A stretch of 64,000 bases of DNA from Bilabrum cf. latius (taxonomy: Eukaryota > Bigyra: Bicosoecida > Bigyra > Bicosoecida): contig OZ237764.1 of NCBI GenBank assembly GCA_965178125.1, forward strand, positions 620,001 to 684,000. The letters are read 5' to 3'. The stretch's first letter is position 1; each line of letters starts with the position of its first letter. Below the pieces are notes generated by a model, which saw only the letters and a list, made by a program, of their open reading frames with translations, was not told the origin of the DNA and made no database searches. This document shows positions 54,108 to 62,961 of the stretch, piece by piece. The position numbers were made by a program, and so were the translations under genes.

Positions 54108-54112
54108 CATCT
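54108..54112. repeat. Target-site duplication of element 2 (right), CATCT
   Basis: Partner of 37592-37596. The following bases CCACTTTTATG continue the frame of the interrupted element 1 gene. Confidence 0.8.
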
Positions 54113-54465
54113 CCACTTTTATGTCAATCGTATATATTTATGTTGAGAAGCACAAACCATCAATGTTAAAGCATTTTCAACTTGATGACCTTCGTGTCCC
54201 TCCAGATTGTAATGAACGACTTAAAAAAAGAGTATTAAGTGAATTTGAAGAAATTGATTATATATCATATTTCGTTCAACCATTTAGAATAATACACAAG
54301 CTAAATGAAGAAAATGTTGAATGCCTAAGTGAAGACTTAAATGATACCGTAGCCATAGATTTATTGGTTAAAAAAGAGAAGGAAGCCATTGAGAAATCAA
54401 TAAAGAAATAGAAGGATGACATCATCAAAAAGGCTATAGATGACTTTATCTTACCCAAGGATTAA
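54113..54465 (+). pseudogene. Unknown element 1 gene, 3' part, separated by element 2
   Basis: It continues 37533-37596 in frame: STFMSIVYIYVEKHKPSMLK and so on, ending FILPKD at TAA 54463-54465, with one TAG as sense. It is a charged helical sequence (NERLKKRVLSEFEEIDYIS) with no recognised family. An internal ATG (54121) could still start a 114-residue product, so partial function cannot be ruled out. Confidence 0.7.
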
Positions 54466-54512
54466 ACTATATATTAATAATAATAATAATAGTATTATTA
54501 AAATTCAAAAAT

Positions 54513-54860
54513 TTATTCTAAAAACTCAATATCAAACCATTCATTTGAATCATCATATTCTTCAGCATACATCAACGATAATTCTATATACTCTTCTAAT
54601 TCACTATTAGTAAGGTTATCAATTTCTTCTTCTTTCAATAGTTTGAAATCGGTTCCGTTGTCATCATTAAAACTTTCAACTTGACTTTCTGCTTCCTTTT
54701 TATATTCTTCTTTCCAATTATCATTCCATACAACTCTCTTCGCTTGGTCTTTTAAAGTGTCAGTATAAAGCTTTTGTGCTTCTTCCTTATTATTAAACTT
54801 TTTAACCCAGTGTGTATGATAACATTCACTACCCCACGCTAATGATACAATATAAACCAT
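54513..54860 (-). CDS. Acidic protein of unknown function (element 1)
   Basis: The 115-residue protein starts MVYIVSLAWGSECYHTHWVK, with a Tyr/Trp/His-rich beginning and a Glu/Asp-rich second half (ELEEYIELSLMYAEEYDDSN). It has no TAG. It is small and acidic, a shape common for viral regulators of host factors, but no homology is visible to me. Confidence 0.5.
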   Translation of the reverse strand: MVYIVSLAWGSECYHTHWVKKFNNKEEAQKLYTDTLKDQAKRVVWNDNWKEEYKKEAESQVESFNDDNGTDFKLLKEEEIDNLTNSELEEYIELSLMYAEEYDDSNEWFDIEFLE

Positions 54861-54901
54861 ATCTATAATAATTAAAAGTAAAATAATTATTATAATAAAA
54901 C

Positions 54902-56002
54902 TTAATTAAAATTATCCTCTATCTCTTCTCGCTCCTCGTTATCCAATACCCATTCTAATCTTGGAGGGTGCCACGCTCTAGCTATTAACTCCTCTTTATA
55001 CTTCTTGGTTTGTTCTATTGTTTTATCTTTTCTTTTTTTATAATATGGTATCAGTGTTGTGGAATAATCAATTCTAATATCATTAATTCCATTTTCTAGA
55101 TGGTTAAGCGAGGTACAATCGTAAAATATATAATAATCCATATCATCAACATTACTTAAATCCCAATTGTTCAATGGTTGATTGAATGATTTACAATTAC
55201 TAAACATTTCACCCATACTGTTAACTTTAGAAACATTCCAATTATTCAGTGGTTGATTAAACTTTACACATTCTCTAAACATACCATACATATTGTTCAC
55301 ATTTGAAACATTCCAATTATTCAGTGGCTAATTGAATGATTCACAGTTATGAAATAAAACACTCATATTTTTCACATATGAAACGTCCCAATCGTTCAGG
55401 GGTTGATTAAATGAATCACAATCAAAAAATAAACCTTCCATATCAAAAACACTAGACACATCCCAATCAGTCAATGGTTGATTAAATAGTTTACAGTATC
55501 TAAACATAAAATTATTTTTTTTTACATTTGAAACGTTCCAATTATTCAGTGGTTGATTGAATGATTTACAATATTCAAACATCCCAGACATACCCCAAAC
55601 ATTTGAAACATTCCAAGTATTAAGTGGTTGATTAAATAGTTTACAATATTTAAACATACCACTCATAGTCTCAACATTTGAAACATCCCAATTATTAAGT
55701 GATTGATTAAATGACTTACACCCAAGGAACATAAAAGCCATATTTTCTACGTTTGAAACATCCCAAGTATTCAAAGGTTCATTAAATTTTTTCTTATATC
55801 TAAATAAAGCACTCATATCTGTAATAAATGTTGTTACTATTTCACAAGGCTTCTTATCTTTTAATAAATCTTTTAAATGGTCTTTACACCTTGCTATGTA
55901 ATAGGTTTGACCTTCAAAATAGACGTTCCAGTTTATCCTTCTATAATAATCTTTCGGTTGTGTAGCTTTCAAGGTTCCATTTTCCCATTTTAATAATTCC
56001 AT
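54902..56002 (-). CDS. BspA-like / DUF285 leucine-rich repeat protein (element 1)
   Basis: The 366-residue protein has an N-terminal 70-residue lead and at least nine repeats of about 25 residues with the core FNQPLNNWDVSNV and a Met-x3-Phe-x2-C spacer (MSGMFKYCKL). This is the DUF285/BspA family, common in surface proteins of bacteria, protists and giant viruses. A single TAG (on the minus strand at 55328-55330) falls exactly at the Gln of FNQPL. No signal peptide or anchor is seen. It may mediate adhesion or mimic a host protein. It lies next to the right TIR as an accessory gene. Confidence 0.88.
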
Positions 56003-56072
56003 TCTGTATATACCTATAATAAATATATTTTTTAAGTCAATTTAAACGCTCTATAACAATTTAAAAATAAAA

Positions 56073-56498
56073 GCGCGTTTGTTCCATTTGTGAAGGTATA
56101 AGCGAGGATAAGGGGGTATAATGAAGGTAGTTTAGAAGGTTGAATAATGGAGTCCCATAAAGTGATGGAACTTTTGGCTAGAAAATGGCTAGAGTCCCAT
56201 AACACCTTCACAAGAGGGCTACATCCACGTTTTGATTAGAACTTACTATAATATATACCCAAAGTATGGATATGGTCATCGTATAGAGTTTTATATATAA
56301 TTGATTTTATATAATTAGAAGGATAAAGCAGTTATATGAAGTAGCAGTATGAAGAGGCTCACCTTGACTTTTGGAGCGACTAGCGAGAAAAGGAATGGAG
56401 AGAGGGAAGAGCTTTAGCTCTGACTGAACGTAATTATTGATGATGTTAATCATCCTTAACCGAAGGGAATAAATTTATTTATTACCGTAGCGGGGGGG
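56073..56498. repeat. Element 1 right terminal inverted repeat
   Basis: Inverted partner of 9110-9531. It contains the dispersed hairpin block (about 56157-56288) and ends CCGTAGC plus seven G. It differs from the left end by small changes, for example TGATGATGTTAATCATCC at 56439, where the left has AAACAAGTTTC. Confidence 0.9.
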
Positions 56499-56503
56499 TC
56501 GCA

Positions 56504-57000
56504 GTGCACCATGGCGAATGAGGCTCAAAATTAGTTTCACTTGTTCCTGCACAAATTCAGCATACTATAAACGATTCCACGAATCGAGAGAAATTACATA
56601 AAAACTGTACATGGCGTTGACTGCAAACTCACGTGTCTATGCAGTCTCAGCATTGCAGACTTCCTGATAACTTGCTTGAGCACCACAGGGCGATCAAATG
56701 CCCCTAGTGCACCAGAGATACCCAAAAACTGCTTTACTACTCAAGATTTGACAGGTAACTAAGCACTACATTAGTTCGTAAACTGTTTGGTTTCCAAAGT
56801 CTTGTTTGGGGTGCAGACAGTGCTCACTCGGTTGTGCTCGCCATCATTCCTAAAACTCCTGGGCCAATGCGACCGGCCTAGCTTCGACTCGTGTTCGTTG
56901 AAAATTGCAATAGCCAGATCATCCTTTTTTTCTCTCATGGCTTGAATGAAGAGCTCCTTCAATGTTGACCACTCCCTGCATCCGACGAAGGCGAACAAAA
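56504..57000 (-). pseudogene. Ankyrin-like gene, copy 2: 5' part beyond element 1
   Basis: From the 5' end the exons are exon 1 from about 57000 to 56828 (GCREWSTLKELFIQAM, ending NDGEHNR), exon 2 56728-56633 (FLGISGALGAFDRPVVLKQ, 32 codons) and the start of exon 3 from 56546 (EQVKLILSLIRHGAL), which then meets the G-run of element 1. Donors GTGAGC and GTGAGT and acceptors AAGCAG and TGCAG are visible. The rest of exon 3 is at 8442-9109. The same structure in copies 1 and 3 supports this reading. Start codon not located. Confidence 0.7.
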
Positions 57001-59335
57001 CAGCATTTCAAGGTGGAAAACACAAGAAGAACTTCTTTTCGTTGACCATCTTGAAGCCGCATATTCTCATTAACGGCCATAAAGCCATCCATACCTCATC
57101 TCATCAGCGCAAGCCACCTCAGGGCAGTCCTCGACAGAGGGATACCCCGTCTACTGAATACGTGTATCATACGCCTCTGTCAAAAATTCTTGACGTTCCA
57201 TACTGCAGGATAGGCTTCCCCAATAAGAAACGTGAAGTTACGCCGCAACACAGAGACTGGCTTGGTGTAGGGACGATAAATTTATGTGAAAAGTCGTATC
57301 GTTACATTCAATCATCATCATCATCACCTTTGAGATCTCGCACCGGACCCTCGTCCAACACTTAATCTCTGTGGCACTCATCGAGACTCCCGAGTTCACT
57401 CAGGATGATCCAGAAGCACCTATACCCCGCCTTGGTGGGGTTGTGCTGCAGCTGGAGCTCCTGGATCCAGACCTGTGCATGGGGGGCCCGATGCATCGGG
57501 CCCCCCCCATGGCCAGGTGGGGGGCCCGATGCCACCCCCCATCGGCCATCGGGCCCCCCTCTCCAAACACAAAACCGCCCATATCTTTCTATCTGGAGAG
57601 GATTGGGAAGCGTAAGTAGGCTCATGACATTGCCATAAGGCTATTTATCCTAATGGTGCACTAGAAACCTGTGAAACCCATATTTGTAGGCCTCAACCCG
57701 CACACCCATCCTGCTACAGGGTCGCCCACCATGAGTGCGGACGGCACCAAGGTCAGCTGCGTAGACAGCAAGGTCTTAAGTGAGATGAAGTGTGCCGTGG
57801 ACTGTGCCAGGTATATCATGGCACTACGGTTATCATCAGCCGAGGTGGAGCGCACCGGTGACCTTCTCCGTTGCCAAGCTGGTCGGTGATGTCCACCGTG
57901 CGTGCTTGAGTCCAGAGCTGCGAGTGTTCGAGACGCAGTGCAGGCTCGACTTCGCATCTGCATGCATCGTGATGCGAGATCTTTTGACTTTGCAGAGAGA
58001 GGTGGATGTTTCGATGGAACGTTTCAGGGCAGCCCACCTGACATGGAGGCGCTGTGCTGGTGATGGACAATGGCTGGCTCACGGAGCCTTGGCCTATATC
58101 AGATTTTCGAGTTGCGTTACAAATCAATAGACCAAGCTTCCACGCCTTTTGACCGATGACAAACCGATAATTTGCATATAACTTTTACTAAATAGTTCGA
58201 ATCTTCCTTTAGAATTGTGATTAGGGCAATGTGGGGTGAGATCCAGGGGGGGCCCGATGAGACCCCGGATCTGGGCCATCGGGAGGGGGCCCGATGGCCC
58301 CATCGGGCCCCCCCCCATGCACAGGTCTGCCTGGATCCTCGGGCTTTATGTGATTCAAACTACACGCTACCCAGGCTAAGAAGTCACCCGAAGGCTACGT
58401 CGACTGGGAGGAACATCTCACTGACCAGCTCAAGCCATGGGGGCTGCCAGCTGTGCTGCTTCTCCGTGGAGGTTCTGCACATCTGGAGCAGAAGCTCCCA
58501 CCGCAGGTGCTGGGGGATGTATAAGACCGGCATGGTCAGGGTCAAGGCCATCTACCTCGTCCCCAGCGCCTCCAACCCCTTCAGCTGGCAGCACTCCTGC
58601 CGGGTTCGCAGCCTGCACTACCTACGCTTGTGCTGCCGCTTGCGCCGCCTCGGGGGCCACAGCTCCTGCTGGACCCGCTCCCTGCACCAGTCTCGCTTCC
58701 CGTAGCCCTGACATGTTCCGCAACTTAAGGTTGAATTGAATCGTGCGGCATCGTATAGAGAGAGAATATAATATGTCTGAGTCAAAGCACACACTACCCA
58801 ACTACAACGACCACCCCAAGAGGCAATCGCACTGGGCAGGTCGAACGGATCAGCAAGCTCACGCCATGGGCTCCGCAAGCTCGGCCGCTCCTCCGTGGGG
58901 GAGTTGCGCTGCTTGCGGTCCATCTGCGTTCGCGGTGCCTTCGTGTTCGATTGCGTTCGGATTAGCCGCCTCGTCCGGTGCTGCACCCTCAGCTCCTACT
59001 GCAGCTGCAGCAGGTACTGCGGGCACAGCTGGCGCTTCAGCTGCATCCAAACCCTACGCACCACCAGCTCCACCAGCCTGCTGTAGTGCCACTCCTAGCT
59101 GCGTAACTCCCGCTACTAGCTCTCCCACCTGGCCACCAGCTCCTGCTGCGGCCCATTATGAGAGAGAGAATATAATATGTCTGAGTCAAAGCACACGGCC
59201 CATTATGAGAGAGAAAATAGAGTTTTCGCATTGATTGATCCTTAGATCCTTACTTAAGTTGTCGTGAGAGTGAGAACCAAACAAACATTCCACACTGTCA
59301 GTGACCGCCGGCGAAGAGCACCTTGCAAGGCAACC
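57001..59335. other. Host intergenic/unassigned region with foldback and duplicated segments
   Basis: No gene is certain here. CAGACCTGTGCATGGGGGGC at about 57471 and its inverse near 58305 form a foldback pair about 830 bp apart, with further GGGCCCGATG palindromes inside. The ORFs 57671-57889 and 57792-58130 might be exons of one gene (KCAVDCARYIMALRLSS; ACIVMRDLLTLQREVDVSME). Two diverged segments (58430-58800 and 58850-59190) share an end (AAQLAAPMA, AAELAEPMA on the minus strand) and a flank GAGAGAATATAATATGTCTG, so they are an ancient tandem duplication. Confidence 0.45.
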
Positions 59336-60487
59336 TCAGAATCCCACACCAGCTATCGACCCGCCCTCCACGCCCTCCACAAACGCACTCAAATCAACAC
59401 AACTAGGCACCACACCACAACCAGACCCTCCCGCACTAGCCTTGCAACCAGCCGATGCACCGGATGACCCGCCAGCCCCACCATCACCAGCCCCGCCCCC
59501 CAGCACGAACTTCACCTGCCGAGGCACGTCCAGCACGACCACCCGCACCGAATCATCACCGTCCGCGTCCCGCACCCAGGCCTTGTCGCACGCCATCCGC
59601 ACCTCGTCCGCAGCCGTGTCGTCCTCGGGCCCCGCGAAGAAGAAGCGCGTCTGCCCCTCCGCCCCCCTCGTCACGTCGAACCGCCGACTGGCCACCTCCT
59701 CCAGCGCAGAGCGGAGTTTCTCCGATTTCTCCGCGTCCGTCAGCCTGTCCGCAAGCGCCACCACGCAGCGGGTGCTGTTCAGCGCGCTGCCCGCACTCCG
59801 CAGCGGCGCCACTGGAGCCAGCCACGGGAACTGCGCGGCGCCCGTCTCTGGTTCCGCAGCGATGGACTTGGCGTTGCGGTGAACCATCCGGCCCGTGGGC
59901 GCGTGGATGATGGTGAGCTGCGGAATCTTCTGCACCCTACACGCCAGGGCCAGCTGCTGGCTCACGGCCCCGGCACCCGCCCCCGCCTCGCCGCCGTCTG
60001 CGTCAAACCGCAGCATGGGGAAGGGCATGGTCCCGGCGTACTCCTCCGTCTGGCCCCTGTCCGTGTCCGCCGACACGAAGATCACCTCGGAGCTGGGCCA
60101 GATTGGCTTGTCGGACTTGCTCTCCTCCTCCTTGGCTTCCTGCTCGGCCCCTGACGCTGCCCCGGCTCCAGAGGCGGCTCCAGCCTCGGCATCGGCCGGC
60201 GACGCAGCCTTCTCCAGTGCGGAACTGGCGCCGCGCGATCCGATCACAGAGATCTCGGGGTACATCCCCGCCAGCCTGGGAGTGAAGGTCTTGCACGGCT
60301 TGCAGAAGGCAGCGCTGAAGTACAGAGCCACGTACTCGCTGCGAGCGCACACCTCCTGTAGCGTCTCTTCTCTCCCGTCCTTGTGCTGGATGACGGCGTC
60401 TTTGCGGCGAGCAATCTGGGCGAAGGTGGGCCGGCTGTAGGGGAAGTTCAGTTCGGCGGAATCATCCATGACTTCGGTGCGTTCCAT
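59336..60487 (-). CDS. Nucleoredoxin-like protein, copy 3
   Basis: This is a 383-residue copy of 4790-5938. The longest frame starts MERTEVMDDSAELNF; the MDDS start at 60469 matches the other copies and is more likely. Active site AAFCKPCKTF, cis-Pro region KIPQLTIIHAPTGR and the C-terminal extension are all kept. Differences are mostly substitutions in the linker. It is divergent from copy 3 of the secreted-protein gene. Confidence 0.83.
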   Translation of the reverse strand: MERTEVMDDSAELNFPYSRPTFAQIARRKDAVIQHKDGREETLQEVCARSEYVALYFSAAFCKPCKTFTPRLAGMYPEISVIGSRGASSALEKAASPADAEAGAASGAGAASGAEQEAKEEESKSDKPIWPSSEVIFVSADTDRGQTEEYAGTMPFPMLRFDADGGEAGAGAGAVSQQLALACRVQKIPQLTIIHAPTGRMVHRNAKSIAAEPETGAAQFPWLAPVAPLRSAGSALNSTRCVVALADRLTDAEKSEKLRSALEEVASRRFDVTRGAEGQTRFFFAGPEDDTAADEVRMACDKAWVRDADGDDSVRVVVLDVPRQVKFVLGGGAGDGGAGGSSGASAGCKASAGGSGCGVVPSCVDLSAFVEGVEGGSIAGVGF

Positions 60488-60633
60488 TTTGCTTCAGCCT
60501 CTTGTTTTGCCTTTTGCCAATCACGCGATTGTTGCGTTCGATTCATGGAGGCTCTGGTTTATTCTAGAAACTGCATCGGATTGGCCAGCGTGTACTTCAG
60601 GGCTCAAGCTGAAGCTAAATCTGGTGCGGCTCC

Positions 60634-62961
60634 ATGCAAACGGTACTGGTAAAGATGGCGGCTGTTGCTACATTCTTGCTAGTGATGCTAGTGGTCGCTC
60701 CTGCAGCTGTGGCCGAAGAGCAAGGAGATTCGTTGATGCTGCGGCAAAATACCATGGTGCAGCGACCTGACGGTATTCCGTAATCCGCCAGGAACTACTT
60801 AAAGAGGGAGCGAAAGAGACGAGCTGGCTAGAATAAGGCGGGCAAGCAGAAAACCTAGCCTTCGGGCGGTCAATCGAGTAAGATCTCAGCCCAAGGTAGC
60901 ACAGTCCATTCAGTGCTGAAAGTCGGCATGATTTATGCATGGCCGCGGATCTTATCGATTGAGGTTAGTGGCAAACTAGAGCACATCGACATGGGTGTCA
61001 AGGTCGGCATGACCAGCGATCGTTTCGAGCTTGACAAGCTCGATCCGGACAGCCTGGTCCTAGCCACCCAAGTCGGATTCGGTGCAGAGGCAGCACAGTC
61101 TGCCGGCAGTGCGTCATTTGAGCCATACATCACTCAGGTATCGTCCAAAGATCCGCCGATTGCCGCTGTGGCCGGAAGCTCGGGTCTCAGCGTCGATTCA
61201 CAGGGCGTTGGGAGCAAGGCCCAGTCTGGCTAGCCTTCCGGTGCTGTTGATTCTGCGGGTCAATCCGGCTCCTTGGAGTCTGTATCCTCTTCCGGTGCTT
61301 CGCGCGAGCCGACGTCCACCAGCTCCAGCGCTTCTGCTTAGAAGCCAGCCGCTGGAGCGGAGTTCCCATCCGATGGCACCGGCGCAGTGGGCTCTGGTGC
61401 TGGATAGGACAAGGCTTCGACGGCAACTAGAGGGGCGGCCCGCGCGGCCCATGGTGAGCATACCTTGTCTGCCGGTGCATCTGTCGGTCCCTCAGTGCCC
61501 ATGAGCGGGGCATCGGCGAGTATTCCCTACTAGCAGTCCCCAGGTGGTGCCAAGGATGGACAGAAGATCTGGAGCGGCTTCCTCGAACTGAGCCACAGGG
61601 TTCTATCGCGCGCTCTGGGCACGCTTGCGAGTGGGAATCCCGCCATCCTCAACTTCTGGCGCGAGGAAGTGCAGGGGGACGAGGGATCAGTTGAGTCATC
61701 CGATGGCTCGTCCACGGGGTCATCGCCACACAAGAAGCCGAGGCAAGAAGACCACGCCGGGGACGGTTCGGATGGTTAGGACGGTGACCATGGCCAGCAA
61801 GCCAGTGGTGGCGCGGCTTCCAAAGCAGGGGTGCCCGAAGCGGGCTACCCGCTCAGGATGGTGATGCCGCCCGTCGACGCGGACCAACCCATCAGTTCAC
61901 TCACGAGGATCACCAAGATGTCCACTCTGCTCGTGAGCATGGACCACTTCTTCGCAGCGCATTTCCTGGTAGATGCAGGGCAATATGCCGGGTCTGCACC
62001 GGTAATCCCTGAGCCACTTGATGCGGGCAAGGTGGAGGCGTCATCCAAGGTTGCCCTGGACAGTGCCGGCGATGTGCTTGCCAAGGCTGGTACCAGCGAT
62101 TCGTTGGATGCAGTGCAGCGATTCTTGTCGCGGTTCCCAGACTCGGATGGGGAGACGCATAGCGGACCAGCAAGGTCGGCCGACTCCATCGGGAGCATGG
62201 CAATGGCATCCGGGCCGGCGTCTGGGCCTGGTGCAGCAGAACCAGACCCACGGTCTGGCGCGAAGCGTCCTCGCACGATTGCAGTGCGTGGTGGCAAGGT
62301 CGAGCATCCTGCCGGGCAGCCGATGCATTACTCGCATGGCGCGCAGACTGTGGAGAGAATGGCCCACCTGAACCTGCAAGCATTTGGGCTGGTGAAGCTG
62401 GGCTCCCTTGCTGGCACGACTGAGACATTCATACCTCTGGTACATGTCACTTCTGGGATGACGGCTGCCGACCTGAGAACACGCATCACAGCTGGCATAA
62501 GAGACGTTACAGCTTCTGCGAGTGCTTTTTCAGTTCTGCTCGACCATGATTCATTCTCAGGGATCATGCGTGAGGTGTACGCATTCAAGCAGAAGCTGGG
62601 GCAACGGGCTGCTGTAGTTGACAGAGCTGGGCTCAACCGTGCATACGTCGAGCACATTAACAATGCCATACAAGCTAGACTGTCGGGTGCTCTTCAAGGT
62701 GCCCCACTGGCTCAAACACTGTTAGATGTCGGCGAGATCGCGATTCGCCTCGCAGAGCTGGGTGTTGTCGTGAACATTCGACCAGGAGAGGGCCAAGAAT
62801 GGATGAAGAGTTTAAAGCCGTTACAATAGCGGTCATTCGTTGAAGTATTGCTACAGCCGCGGGGCAATGCACGCCCTTTACATTTGGCTGCTGTTGCATG
62901 GGCAGGCCCAATCCACTATGCGCACCACATGCTCCTGCTTAGAGACTATCCGATTAATTAA
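60634..62961 (+). CDS. Secreted protein of unknown function, copy 3
   Basis: Exon 1 is 60634-60772 with the signal peptide, the inferred intron is 60773-60913 (141 bp) and exon 2 ends with TAA at 62959-62961 after MLLLRDYPIN. It has about six in-frame TAGs. At 61531-61533 TAG stands where copies 1 and 2 have CAG, and at 61339-61341 where copy 2 has CAG. After the last TAG (62827-62829) the frame continues 44 codons to the conserved end (WAGPIHYAHHMLLLRD), which would not be kept if TAG were a stop. The C-terminal domain has diverged from copies 1 and 2 around RDVTASASAFSVLLDHDS. Function unknown. Confidence 0.68.

Larger units (their letters stand above)
9110..56498. mobile_element. Element 1: integrated Polinton/Maverick-type virus carrying two later insertions
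   Basis: The 47,389 bp AT-rich insert is bounded by terminal inverted repeats and a 5 bp target duplication. It encodes a chromodomain integrase, short PolB, primase-polymerase/helicase, packaging ATPase, adenain-like protease, major capsid protein and penton protein, which together define the Polinton-like virus type. Inside it lie the satellite-bearing host element (13656-20133) and a second virus, element 2 (37597-54107). Without these and their duplications it is about 24.4 kb. Its base composition is far lower in G+C than the flanks, which fits a viral origin. It uses TAG as sense like the host, so it is adapted to this host or to one with the same code. Confidence 0.92.

Noticed and set aside
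9110-56498. Ciliate-type code (TAA and TAG both Gln)
   Set aside because: TAA ends many of the genes at positions matched between homologues, for example 33015, 35825 and 43993, so TAA is a stop here.
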